A stretch of DNA of 21,749 bases from Christensenella sp. UBA2853 (GTDB lineage: Bacteria; Bacillota; Clostridia; Christensenellales; Aristaeellaceae): NCBI GenBank assembly GCA_002350845.1, contig DEFL01000005.1, positions 1 through 21,749 on the forward strand, read 5' to 3'. Position 1 is the stretch's first letter. The number at the start of each line of letters is the position of its first letter. Of the stretch, positions 7,950-14,892 are shown one piece after another. The notes under the pieces were generated by a model, which saw nothing but the letters and a program-made list of their open reading frames with translations, ran no database searches and was not told the DNA's origin. The position numbers and the translations under genes were made by a program.

Positions 7950-7977
7950 GGAAAAACGGCATGCGGTGCATGCCGTT
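7950..7977 (-). terminator. Intrinsic terminator of the DUF362 gene
   Basis: Read on the minus strand, AACGGCATGC, loop ACC and GCATGCCGTT (7955-7977), followed by TTTCCA, give a 10-bp stem ending in a T-run. It starts 26 bp beyond the stop of the minus-strand gene at 8004-8891, tail to tail with the tyrS terminator. Confidence 0.88.
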
Positions 7978-8003
7978 CGCGATTGGATTCCATTGTCTTT
8001 TGA

Positions 8004-8891
8004 TCAGATTTCAATCAGCTCATAGGTGCGCTCACCCAGGCCATGCTCGAAGGCAGCTTCCACGGTACGGATCGCGTGTCTGGAATCCATCCGTTCCACC
8101 AGCGCAGCCTTGCCGGGATCCTTGGCATTCTTGACAGCATCATAGCAGGCCTGATCGAGTGCAACAGGGTCTGTCGATGCAAAGATGCCCAGATCGCCCA
8201 TTTCCGGCTCATGCGGATGTCCATCGCAGTCGCAGTCCACAGACAGACGGTTGGCAACGGAAATATACAGCATGGAGTCAGGTCCTTTGGTGGCATGCAT
8301 ATAGTTGATCACAGCCTTGCACGCATCCGCCATGGACTCCAGGAAATCATCCTGCTTGGTGCCTACCTTCCAGCACTCTTCAGGATCTGTGGTCACGCCG
8401 GCAGAGTGAATCAGCGCCTTGCCGTGTGTAGATCCGATGCCGATGGAAATATTCTTCAGCGCGCCGCCGAACCCGCCCATGACATGTCCCTTGAAATGGG
8501 AAAGAATCAGCACAGAGTCATAATTCTTGAGATGTTCGCCCACAATATCCTTTTTCAGATGGAAGCCGTTTTCAATCGGAATATCGAACTCATCAAATTC
8601 ATCCATGATATCCACAGGAGCGACCTTTTCAAATCCGCGCTTGTGGATTTCGTTCCAGTGGCTGCGCACATCCTGACGGCTTCCGCCATAGGCCGTGCAG
8701 CATTCCACGATCGTGCCGTTGAGTTTCTTGACGAGCTTCTCAATCAGTTCAGGACGCAGGTGATTGCTGAGCTCAGATTCACCGGTTGACATTTTGACAG
8801 CCACTTTTCCCTTCAGTGAAACACCGAGAGCCTCATACATACGAACCAGACTGTCCGGCGTGATTTCTCTGGTAAAATAAACTTTGCTCAT
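8004..8891 (-). CDS. DUF362 domain-containing protein
   Basis: 295-residue soluble protein of the DUF362 family, whose biochemical function is not established. Recognisable segments are the N-terminus 'MSKVYFTREITPDSLVRMYE', 'KVAVKMSTGE', 'CCTAYGGSR', 'LSHFKGHVMGGFGGALKNIS' with following GIGSTHGK, and 'CDCDGHPHEPEMGDLGIFAS' followed by TDPVALDQACYD. Some DUF362 relatives carry a ferredoxin-like cysteine cluster (CxxCxxCxxxCP); none is present, so this is the short form. AAAGGGGA precedes the start; ATG 8897 (MFMSK) or ATG 8891 (MSKVYF) are both possible, and I chose 8891 because family members commonly begin at MSKVYF. The frame stays open to 9125, but that part runs through the promoter and is not coding. 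It is monocistronic. Confidence 0.88.
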   Translation of the reverse strand: MSKVYFTREITPDSLVRMYEALGVSLKGKVAVKMSTGESELSNHLRPELIEKLVKKLNGTIVECCTAYGGSRQDVRSHWNEIHKRGFEKVAPVDIMDEFDEFDIPIENGFHLKKDIVGEHLKNYDSVLILSHFKGHVMGGFGGALKNISIGIGSTHGKALIHSAGVTTDPEECWKVGTKQDDFLESMADACKAVINYMHATKGPDSMLYISVANRLSVDCDCDGHPHEPEMGDLGIFASTDPVALDQACYDAVKNAKDPGKAALVERMDSRHAIRTVEAAFEHGLGERTYELIEI

Positions 8892-8939
8892 AAACATAGG
8901 TCCCCTTTCGTCGTACTTCTGCTGCTTTGGGATGACTTC

Positions 8940-8968
8940 ATGATAGCACGGCACCCGGAAAACTGCAA
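8940..8968 (-). promoter_or_regulatory. Promoter of the DUF362 gene
   Basis: On the minus strand TTGCAG (8968-8963), a 17-bp spacer and TATCAT (8945-8940). The -10 is preceded by TGC, so it also has the extended -10 form. The predicted start is near 8933, about 40 bases from the start codon. Confidence 0.78.
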
Positions 8969-9056
8969 TAATCCTGTAAGCGGTTTGTTCACGCTGAACG
9001 CAGCCTCCCAGACGCCTTTCACGCCATGACAAAAAGGCTTCTCCACCCCGCGAACC

Positions 9057-9070
9057 CCTTTTCGAAAAGG
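9057..9070. promoter_or_regulatory. Perfect 14-bp palindrome, candidate operator
   Basis: CCTTTTCGAAAAGG is fully self-complementary with no spacer. It lies 58-71 bp upstream of the sugar-operon -35 element. As RNA it could form only a poor hairpin with no loop, so a DNA-binding site is the likelier reading. No regulator is identified. Confidence 0.4.
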
Positions 9071-9091
9071 AATTCTGCCTCTCAAACCAAA

Positions 9092-9109
9092 CTGTATACA
9101 TCTGTAAAC
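9092..9109. promoter_or_regulatory. Direct repeat upstream of sugar-operon promoter, candidate activator site
   Basis: CTGTATAC (9092-9099) and CTGTAAAC (9102-9109) match at 7 of 8 positions and are spaced exactly 10 bp, one helical turn. They end 18 bp before the -35 at 9128. Helically phased direct half-sites just upstream of -35 fit an AraC-type or response-regulator activator. The role is inferred. Confidence 0.4.
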
Positions 9110-9127
9110 CAGATAGATTTATCATAT

Positions 9128-9156
9128 TTGACGAAACCTGAACAAAAGGCTAGAAT
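9128..9156 (+). promoter_or_regulatory. Promoter of the sugar utilisation operon
   Basis: TTGACG (9128-9133), a 17-bp spacer and TAGAAT (9151-9156). The predicted start is near 9163, leaving a leader of about 44 bases before the first permease gene. This is the only strong promoter I see for the six genes to 18217. Confidence 0.85.
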
Positions 9157-9206
9157 GACCCATACACTCCATCTTGAAGTCGTATTTGTGAAAGGGGGTA
9201 CAGCTC

Positions 9207-10376
9207 ATGCAAGCCTCTCCTCATCGCAACGCGTCAACCACAGAAAACAGACATCCCCTGCACGTCATCCAGGCTCTGCTCATTGCAGGCGTCTGCATGC
9301 TGGCCGGGGGCGGCATATGGTATCTTGCCATCACGGGCATCATCGGACGGAAAAAATGGGATTTCATGCTGTACGGCCTGAAACCAGCGATTCTCGCCGG
9401 ATGCGGCGCGCTGGTGATCATTGGCACGGTTCTTGCTTTCTTTCTTCTCCCCGGTCTTAAAAACTGGTCAAGACCTGTCGCACGGGACCTCTGGAAGGAC
9501 AGATACCGATATTCATTAATCATCCCCGGGCTGATCATTGTCTTTGTCTTCAGTTATATGCCCATGTACGGCATTGTTCTGGGATTCAAAGATTACAAGA
9601 TCAAAAGCGGCATTGTCTTTTCCGAATGGGTCGGCATGTACAATTTCGGCCGTTTCTTCAAGAGCCCCGTAGCAGGCCAGGTGATCTGGAATACCTTTTT
9701 TATCGGTATCACCCAGCTCATCATCACCTTCCCTGTTCCGATTCTGCTGGCACTTCTCATGAATGAACTGCGCAGCACAGGCTATCGGCGCACCATTCAG
9801 ACCATTATCTATCTGCCGCACTTCATCAGCTGGGTCATCATGTATTCCCTGCTGTTCTCCCTCTTTTCCATCACATCCGGTCTGGTCAACAAGCTGCTGA
9901 TGTCCATGGGATATCAGGCCATCAATCTTCTCTCGGACCCCAACAAGTTTTACGGCATGCTTTACTTGACCAGTATCTGGAAGGAAGCCGGCTGGGGTAC
10001 CATCATCTATATGGCCGCCATTGCCGGAGTGGACCAGGAAATGTATGAGGCCGCGTACCTTGACGGTGCCAATCGCTTCCAGCAGTGCCTGCACATTACA
10101 CTTCCATCCATTGCATTTTCCATCACCACCATGCTGATTCTCAATGTCGGCTCCATCATGGGCGCCAACTTTGACCAGATCATGAACCTGCGCACAGCCG
10201 CCACGCAGACAACGGTTGCCCAGGTGATTGATACCTATGTCTATGACATGGGTGTCGGCAAGGGACAGTATGATCTTTCCACCGCCATCGGTCTTTTCCA
10301 GCAGATTGTCAACTGCATTCTTCTGTTCGTCTCCAATTTCGTGGTGAAAAAGATGTCCGGAGAAGGATTCTTCTGA
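9207..10376 (+). CDS. LplB/YteP-type CUT1 sugar ABC transporter permease
   Basis: 389-residue inner-membrane permease of a carbohydrate importer. The canonical LplB-like core starts near residue 100 ('YSLIIPGLIIVFVFSYMPMY') with helices to the C-terminus. The EAA loop that docks the ATPase is at about 280-301 ('YEAAYLDGANRFQQCLHITL'). It is longer than the usual 300-320 residues because of an extra N-terminal 90 residues with two more hydrophobic segments (about 19-45 and 58-83). The start is supported by AAAGGGGG 8 bp before the ATG; no internal start near the core has an equally good site. It is the first gene of the operon, 49 bp before the second permease. The ATPase is not encoded nearby; in Bacillota a shared MsmX-type ATPase commonly serves such importers (inference). 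Confidence 0.93.
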   Translation: MQASPHRNASTTENRHPLHVIQALLIAGVCMLAGGGIWYLAITGIIGRKKWDFMLYGLKPAILAGCGALVIIGTVLAFFLLPGLKNWSRPVARDLWKDRYRYSLIIPGLIIVFVFSYMPMYGIVLGFKDYKIKSGIVFSEWVGMYNFGRFFKSPVAGQVIWNTFFIGITQLIITFPVPILLALLMNELRSTGYRRTIQTIIYLPHFISWVIMYSLLFSLFSITSGLVNKLLMSMGYQAINLLSDPNKFYGMLYLTSIWKEAGWGTIIYMAAIAGVDQEMYEAAYLDGANRFQQCLHITLPSIAFSITTMLILNVGSIMGANFDQIMNLRTAATQTTVAQVIDTYVYDMGVGKGQYDLSTAIGLFQQIVNCILLFVSNFVVKKMSGEGFF

Positions 10377-10425
10377 TTCTCCTGTTCCGATCTTCATCTT
10401 ACTGCACCGAAAAGGAGGTATCGGC

Positions 10426-11352
10426 ATGGCGAAAAACGCAGTGCATCCCGGCATGAAGATCCGGCGGAGCGTCGGAGATCATATTTTCAACATCTGCAAT
10501 ATTCTCTTCTTTATTCTGATTTCCATCATTATTCTGTTTCCGTTCTTTAACATTTTTGCCATTTCCCTCACCAGCAATGTGGAATATATGCGGGAGCCCT
10601 TCATCATCTGGCCCAAAGAACCGACGCTGGAATCCTATGCCTATATTTTTTCCACCTCGCTCATCCCCCGCTCCTATGTTCTGACCATCCTGATTACCAT
10701 CAGTGCCACCCTGCTCTCGACCCTGGTCACATCCATGCTGGCCTATGGCCTGTGCCGGGGTGATCTGCGCGGTCAGAAATTCTTTATGATCTATCTGCTC
10801 ATTACGATGTTCTTCTCAGGCGGTCTGATTCCCAACTATATGAACATTACAAAAACCCTGGGATGGAGCAATAATCTGCTGGCACTCATTGTTCCCAACT
10901 CTGTCAGTGTCTTCAACTTTATTATTGTCCGCTCCTTTTTCCGGCAGTTGCCCGCGTCGCTGGAAGAATCTGCGCGCATTGACGGCGCAAACGAGTGGAC
11001 AATTCTCTTCCGCATCATCTACCCTCTTTCCATTCCGACCCTGGCCACCATCGCAATGTTTGTGGCTGTCGGCACATGGAACAGCTGGTTTGCAGCCATG
11101 CTGTACATGCGTGATGAAAAACTGTTTCCGCTCCAGCTCATTGTCCGGAACTTTGTCGTTCATGAAGCACGTCCTGCAGATATGCAGAACATGGAAGGAC
11201 TGCGCGACGCTGCCGGAAACCGTATTTTCCTCAATGAGACCGGCCTGAAGATGGCCTGTGCTGTCGCAACGGTGCTCCCGATGGTCATCATTTATCCGTT
11301 TATCCAGAAGTACTTTGAAAAGGGCATGACCATTGGTGCTGTCAAGGGCTGA
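10426..11352 (+). CDS. LplC/YtcP-type CUT1 sugar ABC transporter permease
   Basis: 308-residue second permease of the importer, with about six membrane helices: first about 20-50, then about 82-110, 116-140, 150-170, 200-225, and the last about 275-295. The EAA loop is at about 180-201 ('EESARIDGANEWTILFRIIY'). The length and the C-terminal ending 'FEKGMTIGAVKG' are typical of the LplC/YtcP group. AAAAGGAGG lies about 7 bp before the ATG. It should form a heterodimer with the product of 9207-10376. The solute-binding protein gene follows after 63 bp; this permease-permease-binding protein order is common for LplBCA-type importers. Confidence 0.95.
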   Translation: MAKNAVHPGMKIRRSVGDHIFNICNILFFILISIIILFPFFNIFAISLTSNVEYMREPFIIWPKEPTLESYAYIFSTSLIPRSYVLTILITISATLLSTLVTSMLAYGLCRGDLRGQKFFMIYLLITMFFSGGLIPNYMNITKTLGWSNNLLALIVPNSVSVFNFIIVRSFFRQLPASLEESARIDGANEWTILFRIIYPLSIPTLATIAMFVAVGTWNSWFAAMLYMRDEKLFPLQLIVRNFVVHEARPADMQNMEGLRDAAGNRIFLNETGLKMACAVATVLPMVIIYPFIQKYFEKGMTIGAVKG

Positions 11353-11415
11353 TCCCCGTTTTCCGATTGTCAGCCAAAAGGCTTGCAATAGATTATCTCA
11401 AAGGAGGATTATTTC

Positions 11416-12975
11416 ATGAAACTGTGGAAACTGTTCACTCTGATCATCGCACTTGTTCTGTGTGTCAGCGCAACCGCCCTGGCTTATGACGGCGAAATCC
11501 TGGACATCACAGCAGACTCTGACGATGATCCCTTCACCTGGGACCCGGCAACGGATGAAATGGCCAAGTACATTCAGGACAATTTTGGCATCAATTTCAT
11601 TCAGTCCGAGACGAACTATTACAACAATGACTTCACTGTCACCCAGCTCGCTGCCAATGAAGGCAAGCTGCCAGAAGTCTTTACCGCTGACATCCTCTAC
11701 TACACCCAGGAAATCACCCAGTTCATTCCCGAAGAACTGGTTGCTGAAATTCCTCAGGAACTGATCGACAAGTATCCGCTGACCAAGGAACGCCTTGAGA
11801 ACGATGCTGTGTCTCAGCTTGTGTACAACATGTATGGCGGCTATTACTTCCTGCCCAAGCCTGACTCCGCCGACCCCAGCATTTATAAAGCTGAGCGCAA
11901 GGGCCTCTTCATCCGCAAGGACTGGCTGGCCAAGCTGGGTCTGGAAATGCCCCAGACCTGGGAAGAGCTTTATGAAGTCTGCCACGCCTTCACCTACAAC
12001 GATCCCGACGGCAACGGCGTCAATGACACCTATGGCCTCACCGGCGACGGTCTGGGCACCCTGCGTTATTTCTTCGCATCCACCGGTGTTTCCAACCGTT
12101 ACTGGAACAAAGATGCCGACGGCAACTGGTTTTTCGGCGCTCTCGACGACCGCAATATCGAAGTCCTCCAGTGGCTGCGCAAAATGTATGAAGACGGTTC
12201 CATCGACCCCGACTTTGCTGCCACCAGCTGGAAGGAAGGCCTCCAGAAGTTCTCTTCCAACACCTTCGGTGTCTGCGTGCGCAATGCTGACGCTGACTGG
12301 ATCAACTCTGTCATGACCAAGTATTACGGTGCTGCAAACCCTGACTGCAATCCTTTCGATCGCATCGGCCTGATCGGTGCTCTGGGAACCAACAAGGGTG
12401 ATCAGCCGCACATGGAAGCCTATATTTCCTGCATGGTCGCTGTACAGTTTGCCCCTGAAATCACCGAGGAAAAGATGGACCGCTTCCTGCAGTTCTATGA
12501 ATACCTCCTTGGCGAAGGCAAGTATATGCGCATGGGCCTGAAGGATGTCGACTACACCATTGATGAAGCCGGCAACGTGAAGCTGATCCGCGACGAGAAC
12601 GGCAATGCTTCTGTTCTTGCCACCAAGTATCCGTGCATTCCTGTCACCCACTGGACTTCCTGGGGCTTCGAAATGCAGGCTCTCCCGAACGTCGAGTACT
12701 ATGACAAGTACAATGATGAAGTCAAGAGCCTGAATGCTGAAGTCTGCGCGATCCGCAATGTGGACCCTGTCTATCCTGAAGTTGGTCCGATGCTCATCGA
12801 TGACGATGCTGTCACCGATGCAAGCGCCTTCAACATCACCTCTGAATACTGGCTGATCATCTCCGGCACAGAACCTGTCGCTGACATGTTTGCCGATATG
12901 AAGGCCCGTGCAGAAGCCTATTACGGCCCTGCCACCGAAAAGGTGACCGAGGTCGCCGCCGGTTACGGCTGGTAA
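11416..12975 (+). CDS. LplA/YtcQ-type extracellular sugar-binding protein
   Basis: 519-residue solute-binding protein of the importer, acting outside the membrane to deliver glycan to the two permeases. A signal peptide is clear (residues 1-23: KLWK, hydrophobic stretch, 'SATALA' cleavage site). The only Cys in it is Cys16, inside the hydrophobic stretch as 'LVLC', which is not a good lipobox, so lipid anchoring is doubtful. Typical family features are 'KGLFIRKDWLAKLGLEMPQT' with following WEE (163-184), a calcium-loop-like DPDGNGVND (196-204), and 'WLRKMYEDGSIDPDF'. The length of about 500 residues is normal for this group. AAAGGAGG sits 8 bp before the ATG. A terminator hairpin follows the gene, so it may be the most abundant product together with the permeases. 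The ligand is unknown. Confidence 0.93.
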   Translation: MKLWKLFTLIIALVLCVSATALAYDGEILDITADSDDDPFTWDPATDEMAKYIQDNFGINFIQSETNYYNNDFTVTQLAANEGKLPEVFTADILYYTQEITQFIPEELVAEIPQELIDKYPLTKERLENDAVSQLVYNMYGGYYFLPKPDSADPSIYKAERKGLFIRKDWLAKLGLEMPQTWEELYEVCHAFTYNDPDGNGVNDTYGLTGDGLGTLRYFFASTGVSNRYWNKDADGNWFFGALDDRNIEVLQWLRKMYEDGSIDPDFAATSWKEGLQKFSSNTFGVCVRNADADWINSVMTKYYGAANPDCNPFDRIGLIGALGTNKGDQPHMEAYISCMVAVQFAPEITEEKMDRFLQFYEYLLGEGKYMRMGLKDVDYTIDEAGNVKLIRDENGNASVLATKYPCIPVTHWTSWGFEMQALPNVEYYDKYNDEVKSLNAEVCAIRNVDPVYPEVGPMLIDDDAVTDASAFNITSEYWLIISGTEPVADMFADMKARAEAYYGPATEKVTEVAAGYGW

Positions 12976-13004
12976 TCCAAGTCCAGACATGCTGAACTGA
13001 GCAT

Positions 13005-13047
13005 GGGGCCGTTTCTTCATGATCCGTGGGGAAGCGGCCCCTTTTTT
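13005..13047 (+). terminator. Intra-operon terminator/attenuator
   Basis: GGGGCCGTTTC (13005-13015) pairs with GAAGCGGCCCC (13031-13041) in an 11-bp stem including one G-T pair, with a 15-base loop and a run of six T. A smaller hairpin CATGCT/AGCATG (12988-13005) abuts it. It lies between the binding-protein gene and the enzyme genes with no evident new promoter after it, so it should reduce rather than abolish downstream transcription, or be regulated. Confidence 0.8.
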
Positions 13048-13065
13048 ACAAAGAGGTGTGGAGCC

Positions 13066-14892
13066 ATGAACCGTTCACAGTTTGTTTCCCTTCTTCCCGA
13101 CCATTCGCTTTGCGCAGGCACGACTGCCTGGCCTCTCGATGTACAGTACGCCCCGCATATTCTGTATGCCAATGGCGAAAAGCTCCCCTTCGATCGTGCT
13201 GCGCAGATCACCACCACGCCCTTTTCCTCCGGTCTCGGGCATGGCGTGAGAACCGATTATCAGGGGTTTGAAGGCCATGGCGACCTTCATTTTGAGACAG
13301 ATCTTCTGATTCACGATGTCGACGGGCATGTGGATTTCAGTCTTGTCTTTTTCTCCGATGGCAGGGGCGTGATTCAGGAAGTCGTGTTTCCTGCCCCGCT
13401 CATTGCCGGCGGAGAGCACGCCTATGCAGTGCTCAACACCATGCAGGGGCAGCTGCTCCCTGCAGACTGGCCTGAGGAAGCCTGCTCAAAGCTTCCGTTT
13501 GACGGGCAGATGTGCTCAGAAGCTGCCTATATGCCCTGGTGGGGTGAGGTGACAGACAGCGGTGCCTATCTGGCCCTGGTTCATGCCCCATGGGATACAA
13601 AGTATACGGTTTCCCATCCCGCCGGCGGTCCAAACCGAATCTATGCCCGGCATCTCCCGTCCCTTGGAAAAATGCGCTATCAGCGCACGGTTTCCTATTA
13701 TTTTCTTCCCGCCGGCAACACCTATGTGGACCTGTGCCATCTGTATCGCTCGATTGCTGATGAGACCGGGAAGCCGGTTACCATCCGGGAAAAGGAAACC
13801 GAAAACCCGAATATCAGCCGCCTGATCGGAAGCTGCGTCATGCACTGTGCCGGCAAGTCGCATGTCACCCCGGACTCACGCTATTATGATCAAGCACACC
13901 CGGAGAACAACGACCGTCTTGTCCCGTTCTCACACTGGGAAGAACGTGTCCGCCGCCTCAGAGAAAAAGGCGTCCATCGGCTCTATCTCCACCAGGACGG
14001 CTGGGGACAGCCCGGGTATGACAACCAGCATCCCGACTATCTTCCTCCCTGCCGGGAAATGGGCGGCTGGGAAGGCATGAAATCACTGGCAGACACACTG
14101 GATGCCTGTGGGTATCTTTTCGGCATTCATGATCAGTACCGCGATTATTATCTCGATGCGCCGACCTATAACCCCGACAACGCCTGTCAGGGACCTGACG
14201 GCAGCATTTACGGTCATGCTATCTGGGCAGGTGGAAAGCAGAATTATCTCTGTGCTTCCCTGGCTCCGGATTATGTTAGGCGAAACTTTGAGCAGCTCTT
14301 CGAGCACGGCATTCGTCTGCAGGCCACATACCTGGATGTCTTCACCTGCAATGAGGCCGATGAATGCGCCAATCCGCGTCACCGGATGACAAGAAAGGAA
14401 TGTCTGGCATACCGGGCCCGCTGTTTCCATTATCTGACTTCCCGCGGCATTATTCCCTCCTCCGAAGAAGTCAACGACTGGGCCATGGACAGCCAGGTGT
14501 TCTGCCACTGGGCGCCCTATCTGACCGGCAGTGCAATTCCTGTTCCGCTCTTCAATCTCGTCTATCATGACTGTGTTCTCATTCCATGGAAGATGGAAGC
14601 CGGTGAATGGGGCATTCCGGAAGGCACCACCGGATTCCTCCAGTGCCTGCTCAACGGCGGAATGGGGTATATGTCAGACACGCTTGAGGGTGAAGCACTC
14701 GAAGAGAATATCCACCAGGCGCACATTATTGAGAAACTCCAGGCGCATGTTGCACGGGAAAAGATGGTCAGCCACCGGTTCCTCAATCCGGAACGGACCA
14801 TGCAGCAGACGTGCTTTTCAGATGGGACCTGTGTCACTGTCAATTTTCATGAGGGTACTTATGACATTGCCTACCCGGAGGAAACACCATGA
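13066..14892 (+). CDS. Candidate TIM-barrel glycoside hydrolase, GH101/GH129-like
   Basis: 608-residue protein without a signal peptide, so cytoplasmic. The first 240 residues look like a beta-sandwich; a TIM-barrel-like region follows (about 250-530), with a short C-terminal beta segment. Suggestive motifs are 'RLYLHQDGWGQPGYDNQHPD' (305-324), 'GGWEGMKSLADTLDACGY' (333-350), 'FGIHDQYRDYY' (352-362), 'TYLDVF' with Asp424, 'PSSEEVNDW' with Glu467/Glu468, and 'IPVPLFNLVYHD'. An Asp at a strand end and a Glu some 43 residues later fit a retaining nucleophile and acid/base pair as in GH101/GH129 alpha-N-acetylgalactosaminidases. I see this as resemblance, not proof; a DUF5696-type or other uncharacterised barrel family is the alternative. 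The ATG at 13066 follows AAGAGG; the frame is open from 13003, but that part is the terminator hairpin. It overlaps the next gene by 4 bp (ATGA). Confidence 0.7.
   Translation: MNRSQFVSLLPDHSLCAGTTAWPLDVQYAPHILYANGEKLPFDRAAQITTTPFSSGLGHGVRTDYQGFEGHGDLHFETDLLIHDVDGHVDFSLVFFSDGRGVIQEVVFPAPLIAGGEHAYAVLNTMQGQLLPADWPEEACSKLPFDGQMCSEAAYMPWWGEVTDSGAYLALVHAPWDTKYTVSHPAGGPNRIYARHLPSLGKMRYQRTVSYYFLPAGNTYVDLCHLYRSIADETGKPVTIREKETENPNISRLIGSCVMHCAGKSHVTPDSRYYDQAHPENNDRLVPFSHWEERVRRLREKGVHRLYLHQDGWGQPGYDNQHPDYLPPCREMGGWEGMKSLADTLDACGYLFGIHDQYRDYYLDAPTYNPDNACQGPDGSIYGHAIWAGGKQNYLCASLAPDYVRRNFEQLFEHGIRLQATYLDVFTCNEADECANPRHRMTRKECLAYRARCFHYLTSRGIIPSSEEVNDWAMDSQVFCHWAPYLTGSAIPVPLFNLVYHDCVLIPWKMEAGEWGIPEGTTGFLQCLLNGGMGYMSDTLEGEALEENIHQAHIIEKLQAHVAREKMVSHRFLNPERTMQQTCFSDGTCVTVNFHEGTYDIAYPEETP

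Larger units (their letters stand above)
8892..9206. other. 315-bp divergent intergenic region with candidate operators
   Basis: It carries the DUF362 promoter at the left and the sugar-operon promoter at the right. Between them lie a perfect 14-bp palindrome (9057-9070) and a 10-bp-spaced direct repeat (9092-9109). No small gene with a convincing ribosome binding site was seen. Confidence 0.7.

Noticed and set aside
6628..7971. 447-codon minus-strand open frame opposite tyrS
   Set aside because: It is antisense to tyrS and would have to run through the tyrS terminator; no protein family is recognisable.
8898..9125. N-terminal extension of the DUF362 frame
   Set aside because: The extra codons run through the -35/-10 promoter and the ribosome binding site, and the translated sequence is unlike the family.
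11368..11400. Internal promoter before the binding-protein gene
   Set aside because: TTGTCA is present, but the sequences 17-18 bp later (AGATTA/GATTAT) are poor -10 elements.
11398..13020. 540-codon minus-strand open frame covering the binding-protein gene
   Set aside because: It spans the whole plus-strand gene and its terminator, has no recognisable domain and no good ribosome binding site. The plus-strand product has a signal peptide and family motifs.
13003..13065. Earlier in-frame start for the hydrolase
   Set aside because: This stretch is the terminator hairpin and T-run; the ATG at 13066 has the ribosome binding site.
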